From Paenibacillus sabuli (lineage in GTDB: Bacteria > Bacillota > Bacilli > Paenibacillales > Paenibacillaceae), in contig NZ_JACXIZ010000008.1 in NCBI RefSeq assembly GCF_014705605.1, forward strand, positions 1 through 64,000: a DNA stretch of 64,000 bases. The letters are read 5' to 3'. Below, piece after piece: positions 7,561 to 16,126 of the stretch (positions are counted from its first letter, which is position 1; each line of letters starts with the position of its first letter). The notes beneath the pieces are model-generated. The model did not search any database. It had not been told where the DNA came from and saw only the letters and a list, made by a program, of their open reading frames with translations. A program made the translations under genes and the position numbers.

Positions 7561-8853
7561 CTAGCGAAAATCGACCAAGTCGTCGACCTTGACGGCTTGA
7601 CCGGTCTGAATCGAGCGGTTGGCCGCGATGCCGGTGAGAATCGAGCGGGCGCCGTCCACGTGGTTCGCCGCGCGCTTGAAGCGGTCCTCGACCGGCGTGC
7701 CGAACAGATCGTTAAGCAGCACCGGATCGCCGCCGCCGTGGCCGCCTTTGCCTTCTTCTACTTCCACCTGATAAGGCGCTCCGAACATCGGATAGACGAT
7801 GATCGACTTGCCCTTGAGCGCGCCCTCGAGCGCTTTGTCTCCGCCGGAGTTGACGTACGATTGCTCCACGATCGACATCTCCAGACGGCCCTTCGTGCCG
7901 TTGAAGGCGATGCGGTAGCCCTCCCAAGGCAGATAGGCGTTGAGCGAGTAGGTCAGGATGGCGTTGTTTTTGTACTTGACCATCACACCCATCGTATCTT
8001 CAATGTTGATGCCGTCGCCGAATACGCTCTGGTCGCGAAGATACCCGTCCTCGTGCTCGGCATCGAGGTACATGCCCTTCAGGTTTTCGTTCTCGTCCAT
8101 GTGCAGGGCGAACGGATCGTCCTTGGCGTTGGGGTTGCCCGTGGCGCGCTCGTAGAACTTCGTCTCGCCGCGCGCTTCGGCATTCTCGCGGCCGTAGAAC
8201 ATCAGATCGCCGTAAGCGAACACCGATTCCGGCTGCGAGTTGATCCAGAAGTTGACCAGATCGAAGTGATGCGTCGACTTGTGCACGAGCAGGCCGCCGC
8301 TGTTGCGCTTGTCGCGGTGCCATCTGCGGAAGTAGTCGGCGCCATGGCGCGTGTTCAGCAGCCATTCGAAATGAACGGAATTGACCTTGCCGATCACGCC
8401 GTCCTCGATCAGCTCGCGCGCCTTCGTATGATGCGGCGCATAGCGGTAGTTGAACGTGACGCGCACGTTGCGCCCGGTCCGCTCGACCGCGTCGAGGATC
8501 TCCTGGCATTTTACCTCGTCGACGGTCATCGGCTTCTCGGTGATGACGTCGCAGCCGAGCTCCATCGCCCGGATGATATATTTGTGATGCGTACGGTCGA
8601 CGCTGGTTACAATAACCGTGTCCGGCTTCTCGACTTCGATCATGCGCTCGAATTCCTCGGACTTGTACGTCCGCACAGCGTGGTAGTCATGCTTCTCGAC
8701 CAACTGCTTGTTGGCGTAGTCCATGCGCGTCTGGTTGACGTCGCAGAAGGCCAGCAATTCCGACGTTTCCTTGAAATCGGTTGCAATGGCCGAATAGAAA
8801 AATTGCGCGCGTCCGCCGGAGCCGACCAATACGTACGTTTTCTTTTTGCTCAT
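7561..8853 (-). CDS. Gfo/Idh/MocA-family NAD(P)-dependent oxidoreductase
   Basis: This 430-residue sugar or polyol dehydrogenase-like protein has an N-terminal Rossmann fold (YVLVGSGGRAQFFYSAI, about residues 6-22, a GxGGR variant). It has the EKP active-site motif (CDVITEKPMTVDEV, about 100-113) and the C-terminal substrate domain containing NSGGLLVHKSTHHFDLVNFW, which matches the family's GGGxxxDxGxH-like catalytic region. AAAGGTGATCCTTACTC precedes the ATG. It is transcribed ahead of uxaC and divergently from an AraC regulator, so a uronate or uronate-derived substrate is plausible. The exact substrate is unknown. Confidence 0.88.
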   Translation of the reverse strand: MSKKKTYVLVGSGGRAQFFYSAIATDFKETSELLAFCDVNQTRMDYANKQLVEKHDYHAVRTYKSEEFERMIEVEKPDTVIVTSVDRTHHKYIIRAMELGCDVITEKPMTVDEVKCQEILDAVERTGRNVRVTFNYRYAPHHTKARELIEDGVIGKVNSVHFEWLLNTRHGADYFRRWHRDKRNSGGLLVHKSTHHFDLVNFWINSQPESVFAYGDLMFYGRENAEARGETKFYERATGNPNAKDDPFALHMDENENLKGMYLDAEHEDGYLRDQSVFGDGINIEDTMGVMVKYKNNAILTYSLNAYLPWEGYRIAFNGTKGRLEMSIVEQSYVNSGGDKALEGALKGKSIIVYPMFGAPYQVEVEEGKGGHGGGDPVLLNDLFGTPVEDRFKRAANHVDGARSILTGIAANRSIQTGQAVKVDDLVDFR

Positions 8854-9203
8854 GAGTAAGGATCACCTTTCCTTTGCCGTTGTCTCCTTCATTTTAACGC
8901 ATACAAATGCTATAATTCTCGTCATATGGTGCGGATATGCATGCTGACCCCGCAAATCTTGCGCTGAATCGGCTGGATCGCGGACAATCGCGGCGGTATA
9001 CGGTGTATAGTTCGACATGCATGCAGCAATTCTTACCGGGTATGTAACAGGTATGTGACGGTATGTAGCAGCGATGTGACGGCAATGCGGCGATATATAG
9101 CGGATACGCGGCGTAATGCGGCGAAACTTGTCGTTGCGTGCCGGACGATAACGTGGCTGAAAATGTGCCGGCGCAGCGGAAGCGGCGCAAAGGAGGGAAA
9201 CCG
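8854..9203. other. Divergent intergenic region between the oxidoreductase and AraC genes
   Basis: This 350-base spacer must hold promoters for both directions. A plus-strand TATAAT is at 8911-8916 with only a weak -35 (TTCATT) 17 bases upstream. The stretch 9040-9130 is locally repetitive (GTATGTGACGG-like and GCGGCGATA-like words). No confident operator or RNA element was found. Confidence 0.35.
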
Positions 9204-10103
9204 ATGAGCGGAACGCAAACCGAGAACGGAACGCAAACCGACGCGAGGCTGATAGCGGCCAACTTCGGCACGCTCGACGAGGTCGTGGTCGAGTATTTGA
9301 AGCGGCCGGGCACGTACAGCATGGATGCGGATCATTTTCATGCGTTTTATGAAATCTATTATTTGGTGGCCGGGCGCCGCATTTATTTCGTCAAGGACCG
9401 GACCTACACGGTCGAGCAAGGCGACCTCGTGTTCATCGACCGCAGCGTGCTGCACAAGACAATCTCCGCCGGAGAGGACAGCATCGAGCGCGTGCTGCTC
9501 TACTTCGACGAGCGCTTCCTCACACGCCATGGCGCGAATCAGCAGGCGTTCCTGCTCAGCCCGTTCCGCCAGGCGAGCCCGGTGCTGCGGCTGCCGCGGC
9601 AGGAGCAGCTCGCCGCCGACGCGACCCTGCGCCGCGTCATCTCCGAGATTCGCGAACGGCCGACCGGCTTCGAGCTCGTGCCGGCGCGCGCGGCCGTCGA
9701 GCTGCTGCTCCTAGCGGCGCGTTATCTCGAGCGCCACGAGCCGCTGCCGCTGCATCTGGATACACCGATCCACGGCAAAATTTCCGAGGTGGTGCGCTAT
9801 ATCAATCATCACTACGAGGAGCCGATCAAGCTGCAGCTGCTGGCCGATCGCTTCTACATCAGCCCGTACCACCTGAGCCGCATGTTCAAGGAGGTGACCG
9901 GCTTCTCGTTGACCGACTACCTGACGCTGACGCGCGTCAAGGAAGCGCAGCGGCTGCTGCGCGAGTCGGAGCTGAGCATCACCGAGGTCGCGGCGGCGAC
10001 CGGCTTCAACAACTTCTCCCACTTCGGCAAAACCTTCAAAAAAATCACGCGGCTGACGCCGCGCGATTACCGGCTGCAAGGCGAAATGGCTCGGCCGTAC
10101 TAA
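9204..10103 (+). CDS. AraC-family transcriptional regulator with cupin sensor domain
   Basis: This 299-residue regulator starts at 9204 (MSGTQTENG) after AAAGGAGGGAAACCG; an in-frame upstream ATG at 9138 lacks such a site. The N-terminal cupin-like ligand domain contains HFHAFYEIYYLVAGRRIYFVKDRTY and GDLVFIDRSVLHKT (about residues 45-90). The C-terminal AraC double helix-turn-helix covers about 195-295, with YISPYHLSRMFKEVTGFSL and EVAAATGFNNFSHFGKTFKKITRLTPRDYR. It is transcribed away from the oxidoreductase-uxaC pair and is the natural candidate to control it, responding to a sugar or uronate. Confidence 0.92.
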   Translation: MSGTQTENGTQTDARLIAANFGTLDEVVVEYLKRPGTYSMDADHFHAFYEIYYLVAGRRIYFVKDRTYTVEQGDLVFIDRSVLHKTISAGEDSIERVLLYFDERFLTRHGANQQAFLLSPFRQASPVLRLPRQEQLAADATLRRVISEIRERPTGFELVPARAAVELLLLAARYLERHEPLPLHLDTPIHGKISEVVRYINHHYEEPIKLQLLADRFYISPYHLSRMFKEVTGFSLTDYLTLTRVKEAQRLLRESELSITEVAAATGFNNFSHFGKTFKKITRLTPRDYRLQGEMARPY

Positions 10104-10125
10104 GGCCGAGTACGTTTCGTTCCGC

Positions 10126-10175
10126 GAAATCGAGCGCCTGGTCCTGCACGCGTAGCGCAGGGCTCGCTCGATTTC
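10126..10175. repeat. Inverted repeat downstream of the AraC gene
   Basis: GAAATCGAGCG (10126-10136) pairs perfectly with CGCTCGATTTC (10165-10175), and CCTGC/GCAGG can pair inside the loop. It is 22 bases after the stop codon and may terminate or stabilise the transcript. No T-run follows, so an intrinsic terminator is uncertain. Confidence 0.45.
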
Positions 10176-10285
10176 AAGGCGAACGGCGAGGTTAAAAGCG
10201 AAACCAAGCTTGCATTTCGAGGTTACGCGGCCAGCTTCACTCCTGGGATGAGAATGAGCTTGTTTTGCGACTTGCTTACGTTTAG

Positions 10286-10468
10286 TAGCGTGACTTTCTC
10301 ACTCTATTGCTACTTCGCCGTCCTCTCTCTTACGCATTAACGTGACTTTCTCACTCTATGGCAATCCCGACGGTCCCCCGCACACCCATTAGCATGACTT
10401 TTTCACTCTATTGCCATGTCGCCACCCTCTCCCACATGCAATAACGCTACTTTTTCACGCTATTTCCA
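10286..10468. repeat. Tandem intergenic repeat, 52-bp period, four copies
   Basis: Copies begin at 10286, 10338, 10390 and 10442, exactly 52 bases apart. The first 25-28 bases of each are conserved (TARCRTGACTTTYTCACTCT then an ATTGC-like end) while the remaining 24-27 bases differ. The array fills the spacer between the AraC gene and the iron-uptake binding protein (10104-10502). No promoter or gene was recognised in it. Confidence 0.85.
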
Positions 10469-10502
10469 GCCAATATCACTTCTCGGGCGGTCAGCTATTC
10501 CA

Positions 10503-11588
10503 CTAGCTTCCCAAATGCTCGACAATCGCCTGCAGCCCGGCCACTTGCCCCAGGAAGAACGTGTCGCCGACCAGCGTGTCGACGGAGTACACCTGGCCGC
10601 TCTGCACGGCCTTGAGATTGTTCCACACCGGATTGTCAGTCCAGATGTTGATCAGCCCTTGCGGATCGTCCGGGTTCATCTGGCGCCGGTTCTCGGCGAT
10701 GAAGATATGATCCGGGGCGAATTCGCTGAGCGCCTCGATGCCGATCCGGCCGCCGATCTTGCCATCCTCCGGCAAGCCCTCCACCGGCTTCAAGCCCACT
10801 TCCCCGTAATAAATCGGGAAATTGGCCGGATGCACGACCGTGAAGTCCTTGCCGTTGGAGACGAGGAACAGCACCGTCTCGTCCGCATGCCCCTTGGCCG
10901 CTTCGACCGCCTCGGCCTTGAGCGCCTCGAAGTCGGCGATCACTTCCTCCGCCTTCGCCTCGGCTCCGATCACCTCGGCGAACTTGCGCAGCCGATCCGG
11001 CGCGCTCAGCGAGAAGTCGATGACGACCGACGGCGCCAGCTTGTCGAATTCCTCGAAGCGCGCGCCCTTGCCCGAGCTCGTCATGACGATCACCTGCGGG
11101 TCCATCTCCAGCAGCGTCTCCAGGTTCGTCTTACCGCCCAGATCGACGACGTCCATCCCTTCCGCATATTCGGCAAATATCGGCGAACGCGCCTTCGTGC
11201 TGAAGCCCTCCGAGACAACCGGCGCGAAGCCGAGCGCCAGCAGATAGTCGGTGCCCATGATGTCCACGCTCGCCACGCGCTCCGGCCGCTCCTCCAGGAC
11301 GAGCTCGCCCATTGCGTGCTCGATGGTGCGCGGCCACTGGCCTGCCTCCGCGTCCGCAGCGGCCGCGTCGGCGGAATTGGCCTCACTGCCCGCCTCGTCT
11401 TCGCCCGCAGCGCCGCTTGTCGCTGCGCCGTTGCCGCTTGCGGCAGCCTGCGAATCGCCGCCCGCCGCACTCCCGTTCGTCGCGCCTTCATTCGTTGCGC
11501 CGCATGCCGCCAGCGCCAGTGCGCCGATCAGCAGCAGCGCCGCTATACAGATTCGTTTCGATTTCGATTTCAATGTCGCGTTGTTCAT
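10503..11588 (-). CDS. Iron-siderophore ABC transporter substrate-binding lipoprotein
   Basis: This 361-residue exported protein has a lipoprotein signal: a basic start (MNNATLKSKSKRICIA), a hydrophobic core and the lipobox LAAC at about residues 26-29. A long Ala/Ser/Gly-rich linker follows to about residue 85. The mature FhuD/FepB-type fold starts at TIEHAMGELVLEERPERVAS, a typical siderophore-binding protein entry, and includes SGKGARFEEFDKLAPSVVIDFS and DHIFIAENRR. It captures ferric siderophores outside the membrane and hands them to the two FecCD permeases encoded just upstream. AAAGGAG precedes the ATG. The ligand is not determinable from sequence. Confidence 0.93.
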   Translation of the reverse strand: MNNATLKSKSKRICIAALLLIGALALAACGATNEGATNGSAAGGDSQAAASGNGAATSGAAGEDEAGSEANSADAAAADAEAGQWPRTIEHAMGELVLEERPERVASVDIMGTDYLLALGFAPVVSEGFSTKARSPIFAEYAEGMDVVDLGGKTNLETLLEMDPQVIVMTSSGKGARFEEFDKLAPSVVIDFSLSAPDRLRKFAEVIGAEAKAEEVIADFEALKAEAVEAAKGHADETVLFLVSNGKDFTVVHPANFPIYYGEVGLKPVEGLPEDGKIGGRIGIEALSEFAPDHIFIAENRRQMNPDDPQGLINIWTDNPVWNNLKAVQSGQVYSVDTLVGDTFFLGQVAGLQAIVEHLGS

Positions 11589-11653
11589 TGCGTTTCATTC
11601 TCCTTTTGCATTTCGCATGAATGTTGTAGTAGTAAAAACGGCGCCATGCGGCA

Positions 11654-12679
11654 TCATGTCCGCACGCGCATCAGCAAATAAATAAAATAAGGTCCGCCCA
11701 GCAATGAGATGACGACGCCTGCCGGCACCTCCGTATATTCCATGATGCTGCGACCGATCGTATCGCCCGTGAGCACGAGCAAAGCCCCGACCATCGCCGC
11801 CACCGGCAGCATGTACTGATGCTGCGGACCGACCATGCGCCGCGCGATATGCGGGCCGAGCAGGCCGATGAAGCCGATACCGCCGCCCGTGGCCACGCTG
11901 CTCGCAGCCAGGCCGACGGCCGCCGCAAGCAGCCACAGCCGCTCGCGATTGATCGCTACACCGAGCCCCGCGGCGATCTGTTCGTTCGTGCTGAGGATGT
12001 TCATGATCCGCGATTTCCAATAGACATACGGCAGCAGCACAAGGATCCAGGGCAGCAAGGCCAGCACGAATTTCCAGTTCGAACCCCACAGCGAGCCCAT
12101 CTGCCACGTGACGACGAACTCGTAATTGCGTGGATTGAGCTGCAGCGTCAGGATGACGCTGACCGCACTCAAGCCCGCACCGACCGCGATGCCCGTCAGC
12201 AACAGCCGCGTCGGTGTAATGCCTGCGCCGCGTTTGTACGACAGCGTGTAGATCAACACCGCCGACATCGCTGCCCCGATCAGAGCCAGGAAGGGCATCA
12301 GGAACGGCGGCGCCATGCTCGTCGCCGGGTAGAACGAGACGAACAGCAGCACAGCCATGCCCGCTCCCGCATTGATGCCGAGAATGCCCGGATCGGACAA
12401 GCCGTTGCGCGAGATGCCCTGCAGCACCGCGCCCGAGATCGCCAGACCCGCACCGATCATGACGCCGATCAGCATGCGCGGCAAGCGCAGATCGAACAGC
12501 ACGATCGCCTGCTTGCGGCTGCCCGCGCCGAGCAGAGTCTGCCACACCTCGAGCGGGCCAATGCTATAGCGGCCGGTATTGAGACTGACGACGAAGCCGA
12601 CCAGCAGAATGATGCCCAACAAAACAACGATGCGTACGCTCCGCCCGGCTCGCCTGGCAGTCATGCCCTCGTTCCCCAT
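11654..12679 (-). CDS. FecCD-family iron-siderophore ABC transporter permease (second)
   Basis: This 341-residue membrane protein begins MGNEGMTARRAGRSVRIVVLLGIILL, with about nine to ten hydrophobic segments. Family blocks are LRLPRMLIGVMIGAGLAISGAVLQGISRN, LSDPGILGINAGAGMAVL, GGGIGFIGLLGPHIARRMVG and the C-terminal EVPAGVVISLLGGPYFIYLLMR. The start at 12679 shares one base with the stop of the preceding permease (TGATG). The open frame continues much further upstream, but that part is antisense-like sequence inside the other permease gene and was discarded. It forms the heterodimeric channel with that permease. No ATPase gene is adjacent. Confidence 0.94.
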   Translation of the reverse strand: MGNEGMTARRAGRSVRIVVLLGIILLVGFVVSLNTGRYSIGPLEVWQTLLGAGSRKQAIVLFDLRLPRMLIGVMIGAGLAISGAVLQGISRNGLSDPGILGINAGAGMAVLLFVSFYPATSMAPPFLMPFLALIGAAMSAVLIYTLSYKRGAGITPTRLLLTGIAVGAGLSAVSVILTLQLNPRNYEFVVTWQMGSLWGSNWKFVLALLPWILVLLPYVYWKSRIMNILSTNEQIAAGLGVAINRERLWLLAAAVGLAASSVATGGGIGFIGLLGPHIARRMVGPQHQYMLPVAAMVGALLVLTGDTIGRSIMEYTEVPAGVVISLLGGPYFIYLLMRVRT

Positions 12680-13719
12680 CACAGCTCCCTCCTCTCGCGC
12701 CGCGCCAGGTAGAGAAAGAACGGCACGCCGAGCACAGCGATAATCGAGCCGAGCGGCGTCTCGTACGGCACCGCGATCATTTTGGCGCCGATGTCCGCCA
12801 GCAGCACCAGCACCGCGCCGAGTACGGCCGAGCACGGAATGATCCAGCGGTAATCGACCCCCACGAGATAACGCACGATGTGCGGCACGATCAGACCGAT
12901 GAAACCGACGCCGCCTACCGTTGCGACCGAGGCGCCGGTCAGCACCATCACAATCGCCGCGCCCAGACCCTTGACCAGCTTGGTTCGCTGACCGAGACCA
13001 GCTGCCACATCTTCGCCGAGGCTGAGAATGGTGACCGAGCGCGACAGGATGAGCGCGCAGGTCAGGCCGGCGACGATCCAAGGCAGCATCACCGATACCT
13101 GGAACCAGTCCGCAGTCGAGATCCCGCCGGCCGACCAGAACGCCAGATCGTAATTGATCTGGAACAAGAGCGAGATCGCCTGGCTCAGTCCGGAGACGAG
13201 CGAGCCGACGACTGCGCCTGCCAGCACGAGCTTGAGCGGCGTCATGCCGCCACGCGAGAAATAGGCGATGCCGTAGACGAGCGCGACGCCCAGCCCGGCC
13301 CCGATGAAGGAGAACATAATGATGTAAGCGAACGGCAGCCACGGAATAAAAGCAAAGACGAGCACCACCGCAAAGCCGGCTCCGGCATTGACGCCGAGCA
13401 GGCCGGTGTCGGCGATCGGATTGCGCGTCATCCCCTGGATCAGCGCGCCCGACACAGCGAAGGCCGCGCCGACCAGCGCGCCGGCGAGTGCGCGCGGCAG
13501 CCGCAGCGACTGGATGATCTGATGATGATTATTGCCTCCATCGAAGCGTACCAGCGCATCCCACACTGTGCCGAGCGTGATGTCCGCCACGCCTACCGCA
13601 ATCGATAGCCCGATGCCAAGGGCGATCGCGCCAATCCCGATCAGCAGGATCAGACTCGCCGCCAGTGGGCGCGTGCGAAGCGGCGGGCTAGCTTCCGCCT
13701 GCTGCTGAAGCTTCGCCAT
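12679..13719 (-). CDS. FecCD-family iron-siderophore ABC transporter permease (first)
   Basis: This 346-residue permease starts at MAKLQQQAEASPPLRTRPLAASLILLIG; an alternative ATG seven codons upstream at 13740 is possible but has a poorer ribosome site. It contains LRLPRALAGALVGAAFAVSGALIQGMTRNPIADTGLLGVNAGAGF and GGVGFIGLIVPHIVRYLVG, the coupling-helix region of the family. The C-terminus IIAVLGVPFFLYLARR is also typical. The 5' end overlaps the nitroreductase gene by about 32 bases and the 3' end is coupled to the second permease, so the four genes form one operon. Confidence 0.93.
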   Translation of the reverse strand: MAKLQQQAEASPPLRTRPLAASLILLIGIGAIALGIGLSIAVGVADITLGTVWDALVRFDGGNNHHQIIQSLRLPRALAGALVGAAFAVSGALIQGMTRNPIADTGLLGVNAGAGFAVVLVFAFIPWLPFAYIIMFSFIGAGLGVALVYGIAYFSRGGMTPLKLVLAGAVVGSLVSGLSQAISLLFQINYDLAFWSAGGISTADWFQVSVMLPWIVAGLTCALILSRSVTILSLGEDVAAGLGQRTKLVKGLGAAIVMVLTGASVATVGGVGFIGLIVPHIVRYLVGVDYRWIIPCSAVLGAVLVLLADIGAKMIAVPYETPLGSIIAVLGVPFFLYLARRERREL

Positions 13720-14308
13720 CTTGCTCCGCCGCCTCCACATCGCCTGCGAACGTGCGAATCACCGTCAGTTTTTCATCCAGCGCCGTGCGTGGCTGCGCCT
13801 GCGGCACTTGCTCGGGATAGCCGAGCAGCATCAGGCCGACGATCTTTTCTCCGGCTTGCACGCCGAGCTCTGCCTTAAAGTCCGGATTTTGCGTGAACGG
13901 GTCGGTTTTCCATACCGCGCCCAAGCCCTGCTCCCAAGCGGCCAGTTGCAGGTTTTGAATCAGCGAGCTGACCGCCGAAAAGTCCTCGTCCCACTTGCAC
14001 CCAGGTTCGCTCTCTTGCATAACGACAAGCAGATGGACCGGCACGCTGCGATAATAATCCAGGTTTTTGCGTTTTTTGGCGTGACGCCTGATGGCCTGGA
14101 CGAGCGACTCGCGACCATCGCCTACATAACAGGCGAAGCGCCACGGCTCCCGCAACCGGTGATTGGGCGCCCATACCGCCACCTCCAGCAGCTCGCGCAG
14201 GAGCGCTTCCTCTACTGCATCCGGCTTGAATTGCTTGATCGTCCGCCGCGCTTTGATAGCTTCGGCTACCGGAGTCTCGCGACGCACGGATGATAATTGG
14301 AACGACAT
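13688..14308 (-). CDS. Nitroreductase-family flavoprotein in the siderophore uptake operon
   Basis: This 206-residue NfsA/NfsB-type FMN protein contains IKARRTIKQFKPDAVEEALLRELLEVAVWAPNHRLREPWRF (about residues 20-60), the family's FMN-phosphate-binding start. Also present are LIQNLQLAAWEQGLGAVWKTDPF and EKIVGLMLLGYPEQVP, the C-terminal FMN site. The start at 14308 follows AAAGGGGTGCCGTTTCA; an upstream in-frame ATG contains that site. It is the first gene of the operon directly behind a Fur box. A role in reducing imported ferric siderophore or regenerating flavin is plausible by position only; other family members reduce nitroaromatics, quinones or enones. Confidence 0.88.
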   Translation of the reverse strand: MSFQLSSVRRETPVAEAIKARRTIKQFKPDAVEEALLRELLEVAVWAPNHRLREPWRFACYVGDGRESLVQAIRRHAKKRKNLDYYRSVPVHLLVVMQESEPGCKWDEDFSAVSSLIQNLQLAAWEQGLGAVWKTDPFTQNPDFKAELGVQAGEKIVGLMLLGYPEQVPQAQPRTALDEKLTVIRTFAGDVEAAEQDGEASAAGGS

Positions 14309-14330
14309 TGAAACGGCACCCCTTTGCAAT

Positions 14331-14345
14331 TGATATTCATTATCA
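14331..14345 (-). promoter_or_regulatory. Fur box of the iron-uptake operon
   Basis: TGATATTCATTATCA matches the Bacillus 7-1-7 Fur consensus TGATAATnATTATCA at 14 of 15 positions counting the free centre. It lies 22 bases upstream of the nitroreductase start, where Fe-Fur binding would block transcription or early elongation. Confidence 0.8.
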
Positions 14346-14380
14346 ACATATAGTTTACCTTGCTTTCTGAATATGAAAAT

Positions 14381-14413
14381 GGAGAATCGTCCATTTTTTT
14401 TGGACGATTCTCC
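14381..14413 (-). terminator. Hairpin between the Btr-like gene and the nitroreductase operon
   Basis: GGAGAATCGTCCA (14381-14393) pairs perfectly with TGGACGATTCTCC (14401-14413) around a T7 loop. It begins about 10 bases after the stop codon of the Btr-like regulator. Downstream on the minus strand the sequence is ATTTTC, so the T-run is short. It is probably the regulator's terminator, separating it from the iron-uptake operon. Confidence 0.65.
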
Positions 14414-14423
14414 GAGTGAGGCA

Positions 14424-15986
14424 TCAGTTCGAGCTTTGAAATAGACGCTCCGCCTCGTTCAACGCATCGTCGTGGCCAAGCGCCGAGTAGTGCAGCCAAG
14501 GATAAGGCCTGGAGAAATACAAGCGTGCCTTCAGTTGCCCGGTATGTAACGCCAGCGCTTCTGCCGACTGGTCGCTAAACAGGACCAAATGATCGGCGCC
14601 GAATGCATTGAGCGACGCGATGTCCGGCAGGTCCTCGTAGCCGAAACCGCTGGCCGAAGCTGGAGCCGTCAGTTGAAGGTCGCGATAAAGGACATCGCTC
14701 AGCTTGCGGCGGCGTCTGCCGAATACCCGTGCTTGTCCCCCCACGATACGGGAGGCCAAGACGGTCTGGCCGGCAAAACGCTCAGCGATCTGACGCCGTA
14801 CGGCCTCGGCCTTGCGGTCGTAATAATGCAACCAGCTCTGCGCGACTTCCGCCATACCGATCTGAGACGCCATCGTGCCCAGGTGCTCGCGCCATGGACT
14901 GCGCTTGTAATCGATCAGCACGGTCGGGGTGATTCCCGACAGCCGCTCCAGCACCGGACGCTCGCGTTCCGTACCGAATATATAATCCGGACGCTCCTGA
15001 GCAAGACGCTCCCAACTGAAAGGATGCGCCTCGACGTTCATCAGATGCTTGGCGCGCGTCTCCTCGGTCAGCAGCACGACGATGCGGCGAGCATCCAGAC
15101 CGAGCGCGCACAGGTCGCCGAGCAGCGCGGGCCCGAGTACGACGATCTTTTGCGCTGCCACCTGTTGATAGCGGCGCGGGCTAATGCCGAGCACCTTGCG
15201 GAACATTCGGCTGAAATAGTACGGGTCGTGGTACCCGACTGCACGCGCCACATCCTGGACTTTCGTCGGACCGGCGGCTAACAGACGAGCCGCCTTGTCT
15301 ATCCTTTTTTTGGTCATGTATTGCAGCGGGCTCAGCGAGGTATAGTGCTTGAACTGTTGGTAGAAGGCGGTCGTATTCATCCCCGAGCGCATCGCCAGCA
15401 TATCGATATGATACGATTCATCGCTGAACTCGTCCATCCGCGCCTTGATCGAGGCAATTGCCGACGCGCTCAGCGAGACGCCGGGAGGCTCCGGCCGCGC
15501 GGCAGTCGCCTTGCGCCACACCTCGGCCAGATGAAAAGCAGCCCGGGCTTGGGCATCATGTCGACCGAGATCGTCTTTCTCGCGGGCTTCGACCACGGAC
15601 AGCTGCTCGAGATGATGATGCACGATCGCATCGCCCGTCCGAATAATTAGCGGACTGTCCAGCGCCAGCGCCTCGGCATGCCACCGGCCCGCAGCGCGCC
15701 ATGTACGCGCTCCTGCGAAGTCGATCACGCTCGCCCACATCGTCCCGCCTCGCTCCGGCCAGTTGTCGAGTCCAGCAGTCTGGGCCGCGGAGACGAGCAC
15801 CGCCATGCCCTGCTGCATAGCCGTCGCGCTCCCCTGAGTGCGGAAGACGCCCTGTCCCGACACAATGTAAATGAGCCGCAGCAGGTCCGGCTCCTCCGAC
15901 TGCGGCAAAGCGCATGCTTCTGCTATCCGGATACGGCGTAGCCCGCCGGCTTCAATTGCAATCGCTTCGCGGCATCGAGCGCCCAT
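14424..15986 (-). CDS. Btr-like regulator: AraC DNA-binding domain fused to a siderophore-binding domain
   Basis: This protein is about 520 residues long. The N-terminal sensor region is followed by a full AraC helix-turn-helix (MRSGMNTTAFYQQFKHYTSLSPLQYMTKKRIDKAARLLAAG and VQDVARAVGYHDPYYFSRMFRKVLGISPRRYQ). The C-terminal 200 residues are a ferric-siderophore periplasmic-binding-protein fold (KIVVLGPALLGDLCALGLDARRIVV, RPDYIFGTERERPVLERLSGITPTVLIDYK). This arrangement is that of B. subtilis Btr, which activates a siderophore uptake operon when its intracellular binding domain is loaded. The ATG at 15986 is preceded by GGAGTTGAGGCAA; an ATG five codons upstream (16001) lacks a ribosome site. 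A Fur box lies upstream. It probably activates the downstream nitroreductase-permease-binding protein operon. Confidence 0.9.
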   Translation of the reverse strand: MGARCREAIAIEAGGLRRIRIAEACALPQSEEPDLLRLIYIVSGQGVFRTQGSATAMQQGMAVLVSAAQTAGLDNWPERGGTMWASVIDFAGARTWRAAGRWHAEALALDSPLIIRTGDAIVHHHLEQLSVVEAREKDDLGRHDAQARAAFHLAEVWRKATAARPEPPGVSLSASAIASIKARMDEFSDESYHIDMLAMRSGMNTTAFYQQFKHYTSLSPLQYMTKKRIDKAARLLAAGPTKVQDVARAVGYHDPYYFSRMFRKVLGISPRRYQQVAAQKIVVLGPALLGDLCALGLDARRIVVLLTEETRAKHLMNVEAHPFSWERLAQERPDYIFGTERERPVLERLSGITPTVLIDYKRSPWREHLGTMASQIGMAEVAQSWLHYYDRKAEAVRRQIAERFAGQTVLASRIVGGQARVFGRRRRKLSDVLYRDLQLTAPASASGFGYEDLPDIASLNAFGADHLVLFSDQSAEALALHTGQLKARLYFSRPYPWLHYSALGHDDALNEAERLFQSSN

Positions 15987-16020
15987 TTGCCTCAACTCCA
16001 TCTTTATTAATAAAAGAGTG

Positions 16021-16069
16021 TGATAATAATTCTCATTATCATTGTAAAAGAAATACGCAGATGCTGCAA
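16021..16069 (-). promoter_or_regulatory. Fur-box-covered promoter of the Btr-like regulator
   Basis: On the minus strand TACAAT (16046-16041) is a good -10 box with TTGCAG (16069-16064) as a weak -35, 17 bases apart. Immediately downstream, 16021-16041 contains TGAGAATTATTATCA, one mismatch from the 7-1-7 Fur consensus, extended by a further TGATAA half. The operator covers the expected transcription start, consistent with iron repression. Confidence 0.7.
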
Positions 16070-16126
16070 TATCCTCCGCACCCGCGGCAGCACGGGAGCG
16101 GAGACGGCAGTCTCTGCGCAAGGTCA

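Noticed and set aside
6125-8859. Long plus-strand frames of about 460-475 codons opposite uxaC and the oxidoreductase
   Set aside because: They mirror the codons of strongly supported minus-strand genes and show no ribosome sites or domain motifs.
10286-10468. CRISPR array
   Set aside because: Repeat-plus-variable geometry is superficially similar, but the repeats are imperfect, the variable parts are only 24-27 bases and no cas genes are present.
12680-13342. Upstream extension of the second FecCD permease to 562 residues
   Set aside because: The extra N-terminal part is another frame of the first permease gene; the family start is at 12679 with its own ribosome site.
14589-15281. 230-codon plus-strand ORF
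   Set aside because: Antisense to the Btr-like regulator, no motif and no ribosome site.
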